DNA of 64,000 bases from the NCBI GenBank assembly GCA_019752335.1, contig JAIEMJ010000011.1:62001-126000 (forward strand). Direction: 5' to 3'. This DNA is from Bryobacteraceae bacterium. Its GTDB lineage: Bacteria; Acidobacteriota; Terriglobia; Bryobacterales; Bryobacteraceae. Shown here one piece after another: positions 8,806-17,345 of the stretch (positions are counted from its first letter, which is position 1; every line of letters starts with the position of its first letter). The notes beneath the pieces are model-generated. The model saw only the letters and a list, made by a program, of their open reading frames with translations, did not search any database and had not been told where the DNA came from. The translations under genes were made by a program, and so were the position numbers.

Positions 8806-10397
8806 TAACCTTGCACTCGCTTATCTTTCCCGGCCCAATATTTTTCGCGCAGCGGGATTTTCTTGATTTTCCCCGTGCCCGTTTTTTCGAGCGGCTCCGC
8901 GGAGAATTCCACCATACGCGGCATTTTGAATTTCCCTAACCGGCTTGAGAGAAACTCGAGTAACTCTTCGCTCGTCAGTTTGGCCTCCGGTTTTAGCACG
9001 ACCACGGCCACCGGCACCTCGCCCCAACGCTCATCGGGAGCCGCGACCACCGCGCACTCGAATACTGCCGGATGCGAGAAAATCGCTTTCTCCACCTCGA
9101 TGGAAGAGATATTCTCGCCGCCGGAAATAATGATTTCCTTCTTGCGATCCACGATGTGAATATGCGCGTGTTCATCCCAAATGGCCATGTCGCCGGTGTG
9201 GAACCAGCCACCTTCCATCACGGCCTTGGTGGCTTCTTGCTCGCGGAAATAGCCGTCCATCACATGGTCGCCGCGCGCGATCACTTCGCCGATGGCCGTC
9301 ATATCCCGTGCGACGTCGTTCATCTGCGGATCCACCACGCGCACTTCCACTCCGGGCACCGGCCAGCCGGCCATCGCCTGGCGGCGCAGTCGCTCGGCAT
9401 GGTCAGAGTAGTCCACGCCATCCTTGCGCCGCGCGCTGGTCAGTACCGGCGACGTCTCCGTCAGTCCGTAGCCAGAGACGCACTCGCAACCCATCGCTTT
9501 CTCCAGCCGGTCAATCAATTCGGGCGATGCCGCCGCGCCGCCCAACATGATTTGCTTCAAGCTACTCAAGTTATAGTCGGCTACGTTCGGAAAGTTAATC
9601 AGCCAGTTGGCCATGGTGGGCACCAGGCTCATGTAAGTCGCGTGGTGTTCCTGCACCAGGCCCAAAACGAAAGCCGGATCGAAACGGCGCACCATCACCT
9701 GCTTCACGCCCAGCATGGTGCTGGTTTGCGGACGCCCCCAACCATTGGCGTGAAACAGCGGAATCGTATGTAAGTCGACCACGTCGCGATGGTGCTCGTA
9801 CATCGTCGCCACGTCCAGCGCGTGCAGATACAAGCCACGGTGCGTCAGCATCACGCCCTTGGGCGTACCGGTGCTGCCGCTGGTATAAAACAACTCGGCG
9901 ACGCTGTTCTCGTCGTAAGCAAAAATATCCGCGCGCTCCGGATGGCCCGTGGCGAGGAATTCTTCGTAAACCCAGTCCGCACAGGCCGGCTTTTCCGCGT
10001 CCAGCGTCATGAAGAATTCAATGCCCGTACACAGTGGCTTCAGCTTCTCCACCAGCGGGGCGAAGTCATTCTCAAAGGCCAGCAAACGCGCCCCGGAATG
10101 ATTCAAAATCGCCACTAACTCCGGCGCCGAGAGCCGCACATTCAATGGCATCACGATCGCCTTGGCTTGCACCACGCCGTAATAGGCCTCGAGCAACTGG
10201 TGGTTGTTGAAGCTCAGGTAAGCGACGCGGTCACCCGGCTGAATGCCAGCGGCGGTGAGCGCCGTGGCCAGCCGGCCTACGCGCTCGCCGAATTCGCGGT
10301 AGGTGAACTGACGGTCGCCGGAGATAATGCCCACGCGGCTGCCGAAGAGATCGACGGCGCGGTGCAGACAGCGGAGAGGAGTCAAGGGAACGAACAT
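8805..10397 (-). CDS. AMP-forming acyl-CoA synthetase (long-chain fatty acid-CoA ligase family)
   Basis: Activates a carboxylic acid to acyl-AMP and then acyl-CoA. The 530-aa protein has the ANL superfamily motifs: the P-loop YTSGSTGTPKGV at 171-182, YGLTETSP (A5), WFHTGDMA (A7), the hinge DRKKEIIISGGENI (A8), and the C-terminal catalytic Lys in KTGTGKIKK (A10). Length and the absence of a carrier domain fit a free-standing fatty acyl-CoA or related ligase; chain length is not predictable. It is followed after 1 nt of overlap by the prmA-like gene and preceded 12 nt upstream by a tiny zinc-ribbon gene, so it is part of the 10.6-5.3 kb operon. Confidence 0.9.
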   Translation of the reverse strand: MFVPLTPLRCLHRAVDLFGSRVGIISGDRQFTYREFGERVGRLATALTAAGIQPGDRVAYLSFNNHQLLEAYYGVVQAKAIVMPLNVRLSAPELVAILNHSGARLLAFENDFAPLVEKLKPLCTGIEFFMTLDAEKPACADWVYEEFLATGHPERADIFAYDENSVAELFYTSGSTGTPKGVMLTHRGLYLHALDVATMYEHHRDVVDLHTIPLFHANGWGRPQTSTMLGVKQVMVRRFDPAFVLGLVQEHHATYMSLVPTMANWLINFPNVADYNLSSLKQIMLGGAAASPELIDRLEKAMGCECVSGYGLTETSPVLTSARRKDGVDYSDHAERLRRQAMAGWPVPGVEVRVVDPQMNDVARDMTAIGEVIARGDHVMDGYFREQEATKAVMEGGWFHTGDMAIWDEHAHIHIVDRKKEIIISGGENISSIEVEKAIFSHPAVFECAVVAAPDERWGEVPVAVVVLKPEAKLTSEELLEFLSSRLGKFKMPRMVEFSAEPLEKTGTGKIKKIPLREKYWAGKDKRVQG

Positions 10398-10409
10398 GGT
10401 GCCTCGCGT

Positions 10410-10598
10410 TTAGTAATAGTCACTACAGGAGAGATAGTAGCCGCATCTTTCGCAGAACAGCTTACACTTGCGCTGCGCCAGTCGCAAACTGCAAACCGGG
10501 CAATAGAGCATCGGCTCCTCGGTAGGCGCAGTAGTGGGAGCCGGCTGCGCGGAAGCGGAAACCGGGGGCGCGGGTTGGGGCTTGCGGTCGATCTCCAC
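10410..10598 (-). CDS. Zinc-ribbon microprotein
   Basis: A 62-aa product if the GTG at 10598 is used, or 33 aa from the ATG at 10511, which has GAGGAG three bases upstream. The N-terminal extension is Pro/Ala-rich; the C-terminal part is cysteine-rich (CPVC, then CKLFCERCGYYLSC and a final SDYY). Conservation of this kind of short Cys-rich end followed by S-D-aromatic-Y is familiar from small proteins in Acidobacteria (recollection, unverified). The Cys pairs suggest a zinc ribbon. It is 12 nt upstream of the acyl-CoA ligase on the same strand and heads the operon. A TATACT hexamer on this strand just upstream of the GTG is a possible -10 box, which would favour the shorter form. Confidence 0.6.
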   Translation of the reverse strand: MEIDRKPQPAPPVSASAQPAPTTAPTEEPMLYCPVCSLRLAQRKCKLFCERCGYYLSCSDYY

Positions 10599-10613
10599 AG
10601 TATAAACTGAGGT

Positions 10614-12443
10614 ATGCGACTTCGCGGAAGTATTTGCACTTTGCTCGCGATTCTGGGCGGCGCCTGGTTCGTGCGGGCCCAAAAAGCTCCCCCCGAGCAG
10701 CCAGCCCGCTACGCCGTGCGCGGCATGCGCGGCGCCGTGGCCGGCGGCAGTGAGCCCGCTACCGACGCTGGCATGCGCCTCTATTACGCTGGCGGCAACG
10801 CGGTGGATGCCGGTGTCGCGGCGATGTTCGCCGCCTCCATCGTGGAGTACTCCCACTTCGGCTTCGGCGGCGAAGCGCCGATTCTGATTCGCACCAAGGA
10901 AGGCCGCGTGGTCTCGATCGCCGGCGTCGGCACCATGCCCAAGAGCGCCACGGCTGACTTCTTTCGCCGCCGCCGTTTCCTGCCCGGCGAAGTGCAGTAT
11001 ATGGAGCCGAACGGCGTTTCGCAGTTCGTCCCCGGCGCCGGCCTGATGCCCGCCCTCGTGCCCGGCATGGTGGACGCCGGCCTGCTTGCCCTGCGCGAGT
11101 ACGGCACTAAGAGCTTCGCCGAAGTGATCGCGCCCGCGATTGAACTCGCCGACGGTGCGGCACTGGACGAGATGCGCGCCATGACCATCAACAGCGGCCG
11201 CCGCTTCTTCAAGCTCTGGCCGACTTCCGAAGCCCACTGGATCGGCGGCGCGGACCGCATCGCGCCCGGCGCCGTCTTCCGCCAGCCCAACCTCGCCCGC
11301 ACCCTCCGCGCCATGGCCGACGCCGAAAAGCGCGCCGGCGGCCCGCGCACCGCCAAAATCGACGCCGTCCGCAATTACTTCTACCGCGGTGACGTTGCCA
11401 AAAAGATCGACGCCTTCGTGAAGCAGAACGGCGGCCTGCTGCGCTATGAAGACATGGCCGGTTTCAAGCTCTCCGTTGAGGAGCCCGTCTCCACCACTTA
11501 CCGCGGCGTCACCGTCTACAAGCCCGGCTTCTGGAGCCAAGGTCCGTCCATGATTCAGGCCCTCAATATGCTCGAAGCCGGTAATCATCACACCTTGCCC
11601 TATCAATCTACGGAAAGCGTCCACCAACTTACCGAAGCGCTCAAGCTCGCCTACGCCGACCGCGACACTTACTACGGCGATCCCAATTTCTCCAAAGTAC
11701 CGGCGAGTATCTTGCTTTCAAAAGAGTATGCCGCGGAACGGCGCAAGGCCATCGGCCAGCGCGCGATGCTCGAATTCAAGCCCGGCATGATCAATGGCAA
11801 AGTCGGCAAGCATCCAGCCGAAGTCGAGATGGCCCGCATCAAAATCGACGACTCGCTGATGGCGCGCGACACCACCTGCATCAACGCCATGGACGCGAGC
11901 GGCATCATGTTCGTCGCCACTCCTTCCGGTGCGTGGCTTCCCTCGGTGATCGCCGGCGATACGGGCATTCCGCTCACGCAGCGCGCGCAGAGTTTCTTTT
12001 TGATCGAAGGCCACCCCAACGAACTCGCCCCGGGCAAGCGTCCGCGTGTCACCTTGAGCCCCACCCTGGTCACCCGCGAAGGCAAGGCGTTCCTCGGCCT
12101 CTCCACCCCCGGCGGCGACAATCAGGATCAGGCTTTGCTGCAACTGCTACTCGACGTCGTGGACCAAGGCATGAACGTCCAACAAGCGATCGAGTCGCCG
12201 CGTTTGCAGACCCGCCACTTAGTCTCCAGTTTCGATAACCACGCCATGAACCCCGGTGATCTGATCCTCGATGACCGCCTGCCGCAGAAAACCATCATCG
12301 AGTTACGGCAGCGTGGGCATAAAGTAAGTACCCGCTCCAAGTGGACCTACGACGCCGCGCCCGTGATGATCCGCCTCACCCCCAACGGAGTGATCGAAGC
12401 CGGCGCTGACCCCTACGCCTACCGCACCGCGCGCGCCTGGTAA
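10614..12443 (+). CDS. ggt: Gamma-glutamyltransferase family protein, exported
   Basis: Ntn-hydrolase that cleaves gamma-glutamyl bonds (glutathione and conjugates), normally after autocleavage into two subunits, in the periplasm. The 609-aa precursor has a signal peptide (residues 1-22, ending VRAQ), the AVAGGSEPATDAGM start of the mature enzyme, and large-subunit features. The nucleophile is predicted to be Thr420 in DTTCINAMD, where classical GGTs have TTHxSVVD. The following small subunit carries LSPTLV and the GLSTPGGDNQ segment corresponding to the oxyanion region. Replacement of TTH by TTC and the weaker small-subunit motif mean that substrate range could differ. It is divergent from the zinc-ribbon/acyl-CoA ligase operon. 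Confidence 0.88.
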   Translation: MRLRGSICTLLAILGGAWFVRAQKAPPEQPARYAVRGMRGAVAGGSEPATDAGMRLYYAGGNAVDAGVAAMFAASIVEYSHFGFGGEAPILIRTKEGRVVSIAGVGTMPKSATADFFRRRRFLPGEVQYMEPNGVSQFVPGAGLMPALVPGMVDAGLLALREYGTKSFAEVIAPAIELADGAALDEMRAMTINSGRRFFKLWPTSEAHWIGGADRIAPGAVFRQPNLARTLRAMADAEKRAGGPRTAKIDAVRNYFYRGDVAKKIDAFVKQNGGLLRYEDMAGFKLSVEEPVSTTYRGVTVYKPGFWSQGPSMIQALNMLEAGNHHTLPYQSTESVHQLTEALKLAYADRDTYYGDPNFSKVPASILLSKEYAAERRKAIGQRAMLEFKPGMINGKVGKHPAEVEMARIKIDDSLMARDTTCINAMDASGIMFVATPSGAWLPSVIAGDTGIPLTQRAQSFFLIEGHPNELAPGKRPRVTLSPTLVTREGKAFLGLSTPGGDNQDQALLQLLLDVVDQGMNVQQAIESPRLQTRHLVSSFDNHAMNPGDLILDDRLPQKTIIELRQRGHKVSTRSKWTYDAAPVMIRLTPNGVIEAGADPYAYRTARAW

Positions 12444-12496
12444 CCCGGCTTGATGCCTAACGCCCCCCCGGCCGGTGACCGCACGGGAAAGGAGCA

Positions 12497-13081
12497 CTAG
12501 TCGCGCACGGCGAAGCATGCGAACCAGCGCCAGAGGCCGCCGTACGCGGATTCTATTTTTACGTCCTCCAGCCGCAACCCGCTGCCGGCGAACCAAGCCA
12601 GGACTTGCCCCTCCATTCGCACATGGTTCACGCCCATCCAGCGTCGAAACCAAGCGACGCGGCTTTCGTGAAAGTCGACGACGGCGATCTCACCGCCGGC
12701 GCTGAGGTCCTGCTGGCAGATGGCTGTGACGTGGTCGAACCCGGGGTTGATCATGGTGAGGCAATAGGAGAGGACGATCAGATCAAAGGGCTGGCCGCGC
12801 GGCGCGACATAGGCGCCGGAAATCAGCGTGGCAGACGGAACCTTACGCCGGGCCTTGGCCAACATGTCTTCCGACAGGTCAATGCCCACAATTTCGGCTT
12901 GGGGAAAAAGGCGCGTTAAGGCGAGCAGGTTGGTGCCGGTGCCGCAGCCAATCTCCAGAATCCGGCGCGGCGCGCGGCGCCGGGCAGCTTGCTGAATCAA
13001 CGCACGGCGGCCAAAGAGAAAGGCCCAGCGCGTGAAATCATAGATGTGGGCGTGCCAGCGATAATACGCTCGGAGGCTCAT
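12497..13081 (-). CDS. btaB: SAM-dependent N-methyltransferase, probable BtaB
   Basis: A 194-aa class I methyltransferase with the SAM loop ILEIGCGTGTN (41-51), the acidic GIDLSEDML after strand 2, and a region LSYCLTMI at motif IV. The N-terminal RAYYRWHAHIYDFTRW resembles phosphatidylethanolamine/diacylglyceryl-homoserine N-methyltransferases. It overlaps the BtaA gene by 4 nt. In bacteria with betaine lipids, BtaA makes diacylglyceryl-homoserine and BtaB trimethylates it to DGTS; the pair here fits this order exactly. On its own it could be a general phospholipid methyltransferase; the partner gene makes BtaB the best call. Confidence 0.82.
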   Translation of the reverse strand: MSLRAYYRWHAHIYDFTRWAFLFGRRALIQQAARRRAPRRILEIGCGTGTNLLALTRLFPQAEIVGIDLSEDMLAKARRKVPSATLISGAYVAPRGQPFDLIVLSYCLTMINPGFDHVTAICQQDLSAGGEIAVVDFHESRVAWFRRWMGVNHVRMEGQVLAWFAGSGLRLEDVKIESAYGGLWRWFACFAVRD

Positions 13082-14292
13082 AGCACTTCGGCGAGAAGCG
13101 TGCTGCCGTAGGTGCCGACGCGATCCAATTGGTGCATTTCGCGGGCGACTTCGGGAAACAGACGCAAGCGTTCCAGGGCGGCGGTGGGCAGAAAGTCAAT
13201 CCGCGGGCCGGCGGAGCGCATGAGGATGCGGGTGCCGGGCCGGCTGTTGCGGAGGATCAGGTCCCACTCTTCGCGCAGGCCCTCGACGTCGTGCGAGGCG
13301 AGCCAGTCCTGATGGTCGAGCAGGACGTAGTGCGAGTACACGCCGGGGTGCTGGCGGAGGAACTTCGCCACGGTAGTAGTGTAAGTGTGGATGTTTCCGC
13401 TACGGGCGCGCAGGGCTGGCTGGTGCTCCTCACGCAGGTAGTTCGGGCAACAGGCCTTGGTGTAGCTTCCCGTGGCGTAGACGCGCCAAAAGTAGTTGTC
13501 GCGCATGGGCAGCAAAGTCAGCACGTCTTCTACCTTTTTCTGGATGTAGCCGGTAATGCCACCCGGAAACTGATGCTCAATCAGCCGGATCTGCGGCCGC
13601 GGCACGCCGAGCATGGCCATGATGAAGGGCTGGCGCATCAGCCAGGCGTTGAAGGCATTCCAGAGGGCGGGCTTGACGTTTTCGTAGAGTCCGCGCTGCT
13701 CTTCAAGGGTCTGCGCCTCGAGTAACTGGTAGGTGAAGTCGCGCACGCGGGGGTTGCTCTTCACGAGGCCCTGGAGCACGAGCCAGGCAACTTGTCCGGC
13801 GGTGCCGCGATAGTAGAAAGAGGGATTGAGGGAGGAGCGTTCGAAGTAATGCCGCTTCTCGCGCCAGTAAGTGCGGGCGTAGGCAGGTAACTGTAGGCCG
13901 GTGAGGAAGTCGCCGAAGCCGGGCCGCCAGCCGTGGCCGAACATCTGAAAGAGCTCGCCGTAGTCGCCATGCCGGATGACGGCCAGCTTGAGTTCCAGCA
14001 GGGCGTTCTGGCGGGGGTTCATGTCGACGGCGTGGATCTCGGCGGGATCGTCGAGTAGATAGTCGAGGGCGTTGCAGCCGGCGCTGGTGATCATCACCAC
14101 GCGGCTGCTGGGTTGGAGCGCGAGCATTTGCCGGTCCAGCCGCGGATCCTCCCAGCAGGTGTTGTAGATCAGGCGGCTGGTGTGGACGCGCTGGAAGAGT
14201 TCGTCGTGCGCGCGGTGCACGATCCTGGTCTGAAAGCGCTGGGCCTGCTGTAAGAGGGTCGGCATGCTGCCCTTAGCGTACAGGGTCAACAA
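13078..14292 (-). CDS. btaA: SAM:diacylglycerol 3-amino-3-carboxypropyltransferase (BtaA, DUF3419)
   Basis: Transfers the 3-amino-3-carboxypropyl group of SAM to diacylglycerol, the first step of betaine lipid (DGTS) synthesis at the membrane. The 404-aa protein has the typical IYNTCWEDPRLD near residue 45, the SAM-binding MITSAGCNALDYLL (68-80), HAVDMNPRQNALLELK (about 88-103), and the conserved SLNPSFYYRGTAG region. Length agrees with bacterial BtaA (about 400 aa). A second possible start is Met10. It overlaps btaB by 4 nt and follows a DinB gene by 32 nt on the same strand. In known bacteria this pathway replaces phospholipids under phosphate limitation; no Pho box was identified. Confidence 0.88.
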   Translation of the reverse strand: MLTLYAKGSMPTLLQQAQRFQTRIVHRAHDELFQRVHTSRLIYNTCWEDPRLDRQMLALQPSSRVVMITSAGCNALDYLLDDPAEIHAVDMNPRQNALLELKLAVIRHGDYGELFQMFGHGWRPGFGDFLTGLQLPAYARTYWREKRHYFERSSLNPSFYYRGTAGQVAWLVLQGLVKSNPRVRDFTYQLLEAQTLEEQRGLYENVKPALWNAFNAWLMRQPFIMAMLGVPRPQIRLIEHQFPGGITGYIQKKVEDVLTLLPMRDNYFWRVYATGSYTKACCPNYLREEHQPALRARSGNIHTYTTTVAKFLRQHPGVYSHYVLLDHQDWLASHDVEGLREEWDLILRNSRPGTRILMRSAGPRIDFLPTAALERLRLFPEVAREMHQLDRVGTYGSTLLAEVL

Positions 14293-14324
14293 TGCGAACC
14301 GGTCACAGCTCTATGACGATTCGT

Positions 14325-14750
14325 TCAAATCGTACCCGCGGCAATATCAGCCTTGAAGTAATTCTTTGGCCCCACGGGCGACTCCGCCAAGCGCCGGAGC
14401 GTGCCGAGTTGACCGACGTGCGTCAAGGCATCGGCGACCGGACCTTGGAAGAGCCGCTCCGGTTCGCACTGCAAGGGCGACTGCAGCCGTTTATCGAAGG
14501 CCTCCAAGGTGGCGAGGAAGCGGGCGCACTCCGCGTCCCAGCCCTGGGGCACCGCCTCGTGCCAGGTTCCCGCGCCGTCGCAGTGGCTCAGGGCCCAGTC
14601 GAAGAGATCACCCATGTGGGCCACGGTCTGGGTGGCCGTGCGCGCTCCCGCGCCGGCCGAGACGTCGCCAAAGCCGGGCGGGGCGTCCTTCACGGCCTTC
14701 CGAAACCGGAAGGCCAACGCCGCTACGGTATGGCGCAGAAATGGATTCAT
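14325..14750 (-). CDS. DinB-like four-helix protein
   Basis: A 141-aa helical protein of the DinB/YfiT-like metal-dependent superfamily. Two characteristic His positions are visible: QTVAHMGDLFDWAL near residue 44, and ADALTHVGQLGTLRRLAESPV near 107-127. Members bind a divalent metal through three His and include thiol-dependent transferases, but many have no assigned function, as here. It lies upstream of btaA in the same direction (32 nt) and divergently from argG (28 nt). A role in lipid synthesis is not implied. Confidence 0.75.
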   Translation of the reverse strand: MNPFLRHTVAALAFRFRKAVKDAPPGFGDVSAGAGARTATQTVAHMGDLFDWALSHCDGAGTWHEAVPQGWDAECARFLATLEAFDKRLQSPLQCEPERLFQGPVADALTHVGQLGTLRRLAESPVGPKNYFKADIAAGTI

Positions 14751-14763
14751 GAGACAAGGCTAA

Positions 14764-16104
<1,341 letters not shown>

Positions 16105-16110
16105 CCCACG

Positions 16111-17208
16111 ATGCTGCGTCTTCTCTTGTTTGCCGGCCTGATTTATGCTCAGGTCCCTACGCCCCCGGCCAAGCCGGTGCGCACGCCGCCGCCGACGCGG
16201 GATCCGCACACGCCGGGCTATGTAGAAGCGAAGGAGCTACCGGACGGGGAAGTGCCGTCACCCAAGGCCAACGGCAATTTCATCATCGGCCCGACGCACA
16301 ATCCGGCGCCCGAGATGACGGTGCAGGAAGGCGTGCCGCAGGGCAAGGTGTATACGTTCGAGATGAAGAGCGAGGATAGCAAGATCTATCCGGGTATCGC
16401 GCGCGAACCGGGCACCTTCGGGCGGCCGGATCCGGCGGATCCGCGGAAGCTGATCGTCTCCAGCCATCCGGCGCCCTACGTGCGCAAAGTGGGCGTGTAT
16501 GTGCCGCAGCAGTATGTGCCGGGCACGGCCGCTCCGTTTATTGTCGGCGCCGACGGGATCGATAAGGCGCTGTTTACCGCGCTCGATAACCTCATCGCGC
16601 AGAAGCGCGTGCCGGTGATGATCGCGATCTCGATCGGCAATGGCTCGGGCGACGCACAGGGAAGCCAGCGAGGGCTCGAGTACGACACGATGTCGGGCCT
16701 GTATGCGGAGTTTGTCGAGAAGGAAGTCTTGCCGTTGGTGGAGAAGCAATACGCCGTGAAGCTGACAAAGGATCCAAACGGGCGAGCGACGATGGGCGGC
16801 AGTTCCGGCGGGTCGGCGGCGCTGATCATGGCCTGGTACCGGCCCGATCTCTATCGCCGGGTGCTGACTTATTCGGGCACTTACGTTTATCAGCAATGGC
16901 CGTACAATCCAGAGACCCCGCACGGCGCGTGGGAATTTCACGAGAATCTAATTCCGAACAGCCCGAAGAAGCCTTTGCGCCTTTGGCTCGAAATCAGCGA
17001 CCGCGATAACTTAAACACCCGCGATGATTACCATGATTGGGTGCTGGCGAATGAGCGCATGGCGGATGTGTTAGCGAAGAAGGGCTACGATTATCAGTTC
17101 GTCTTCGCGCGCAACGCCGGCCACACGGACCGCGCGGTGAAGCAGCAAACTCTGCCGGCGGCGCTTGAGTATATTTGGCAGGGCTACCAGGCGCCTAATT
17201 CGCGGTAG
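16111..17208 (+). CDS. Secreted alpha/beta-hydrolase esterase (esterase D/enterochelin esterase-like)
   Basis: A 365-aa exported hydrolase. A short signal peptide (residues 1-14, ending YAQ) is followed by a Pro-rich linker, then a small N-terminal domain and the hydrolase fold. The nucleophile elbow is MGGSSGGSAALIMAW (about residue 230), and the acid and His are expected in LWLEISDRDN and FARNAGHTDRAV. The arrangement matches the putative esterase family (PF00756) that includes Fes and feruloyl esterases; substrate is unknown. It is 6 nt behind argG, but transcriptional linkage to arginine synthesis is probably not functional. Confidence 0.85.
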   Translation: MLRLLLFAGLIYAQVPTPPAKPVRTPPPTRDPHTPGYVEAKELPDGEVPSPKANGNFIIGPTHNPAPEMTVQEGVPQGKVYTFEMKSEDSKIYPGIAREPGTFGRPDPADPRKLIVSSHPAPYVRKVGVYVPQQYVPGTAAPFIVGADGIDKALFTALDNLIAQKRVPVMIAISIGNGSGDAQGSQRGLEYDTMSGLYAEFVEKEVLPLVEKQYAVKLTKDPNGRATMGGSSGGSAALIMAWYRPDLYRRVLTYSGTYVYQQWPYNPETPHGAWEFHENLIPNSPKKPLRLWLEISDRDNLNTRDDYHDWVLANERMADVLAKKGYDYQFVFARNAGHTDRAVKQQTLPAALEYIWQGYQAPNSR

Positions 17209-17246
17209 TAGATCGCCGCATGCGCGTCTGACGAGCCGCTCACTCC
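17209..17246. other. Gap before the inverted repeat carrying a shared 16-mer
   Basis: The segment 17231-17246 is the exact reverse complement of 5257-5272 (GGAGTGAGCGGCTCGT). Both copies are intergenic and lie just past a gene end. Confidence 0.5.
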
Positions 17247-17345
17247 AGCAGCTTGGTAGGACAGGCCTCCTGGCCGGTCCACGGGAAACCCATCCAAATG
17301 GCGAAACTCCCGGGACAGGCCGGAGGCCTGTCTTACTAAGTTGCT
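17247..17345. repeat. 99-bp inverted repeat between convergent genes
   Basis: Arms 17247-17270 and 17322-17345 are 24 nt each and match at 21 of 24 positions when one is reverse-complemented. The inner ends contain ACAGGCCTCC and GGAGGCCTGT, which themselves are near-palindromic. The loop is 51 nt. It fills most of the gap between the convergent esterase and dehydrogenase genes and touches the dehydrogenase stop. It could be a REP-type or miniature mobile element or act as a bidirectional terminator; there is no T-run. Confidence 0.7.

Noticed and set aside
10410-11627. Minus-strand frame of 405 codons over the ggt gene
   Set aside because: Only its last 62 codons (the zinc ribbon) look like protein; the rest is the antisense of ggt.
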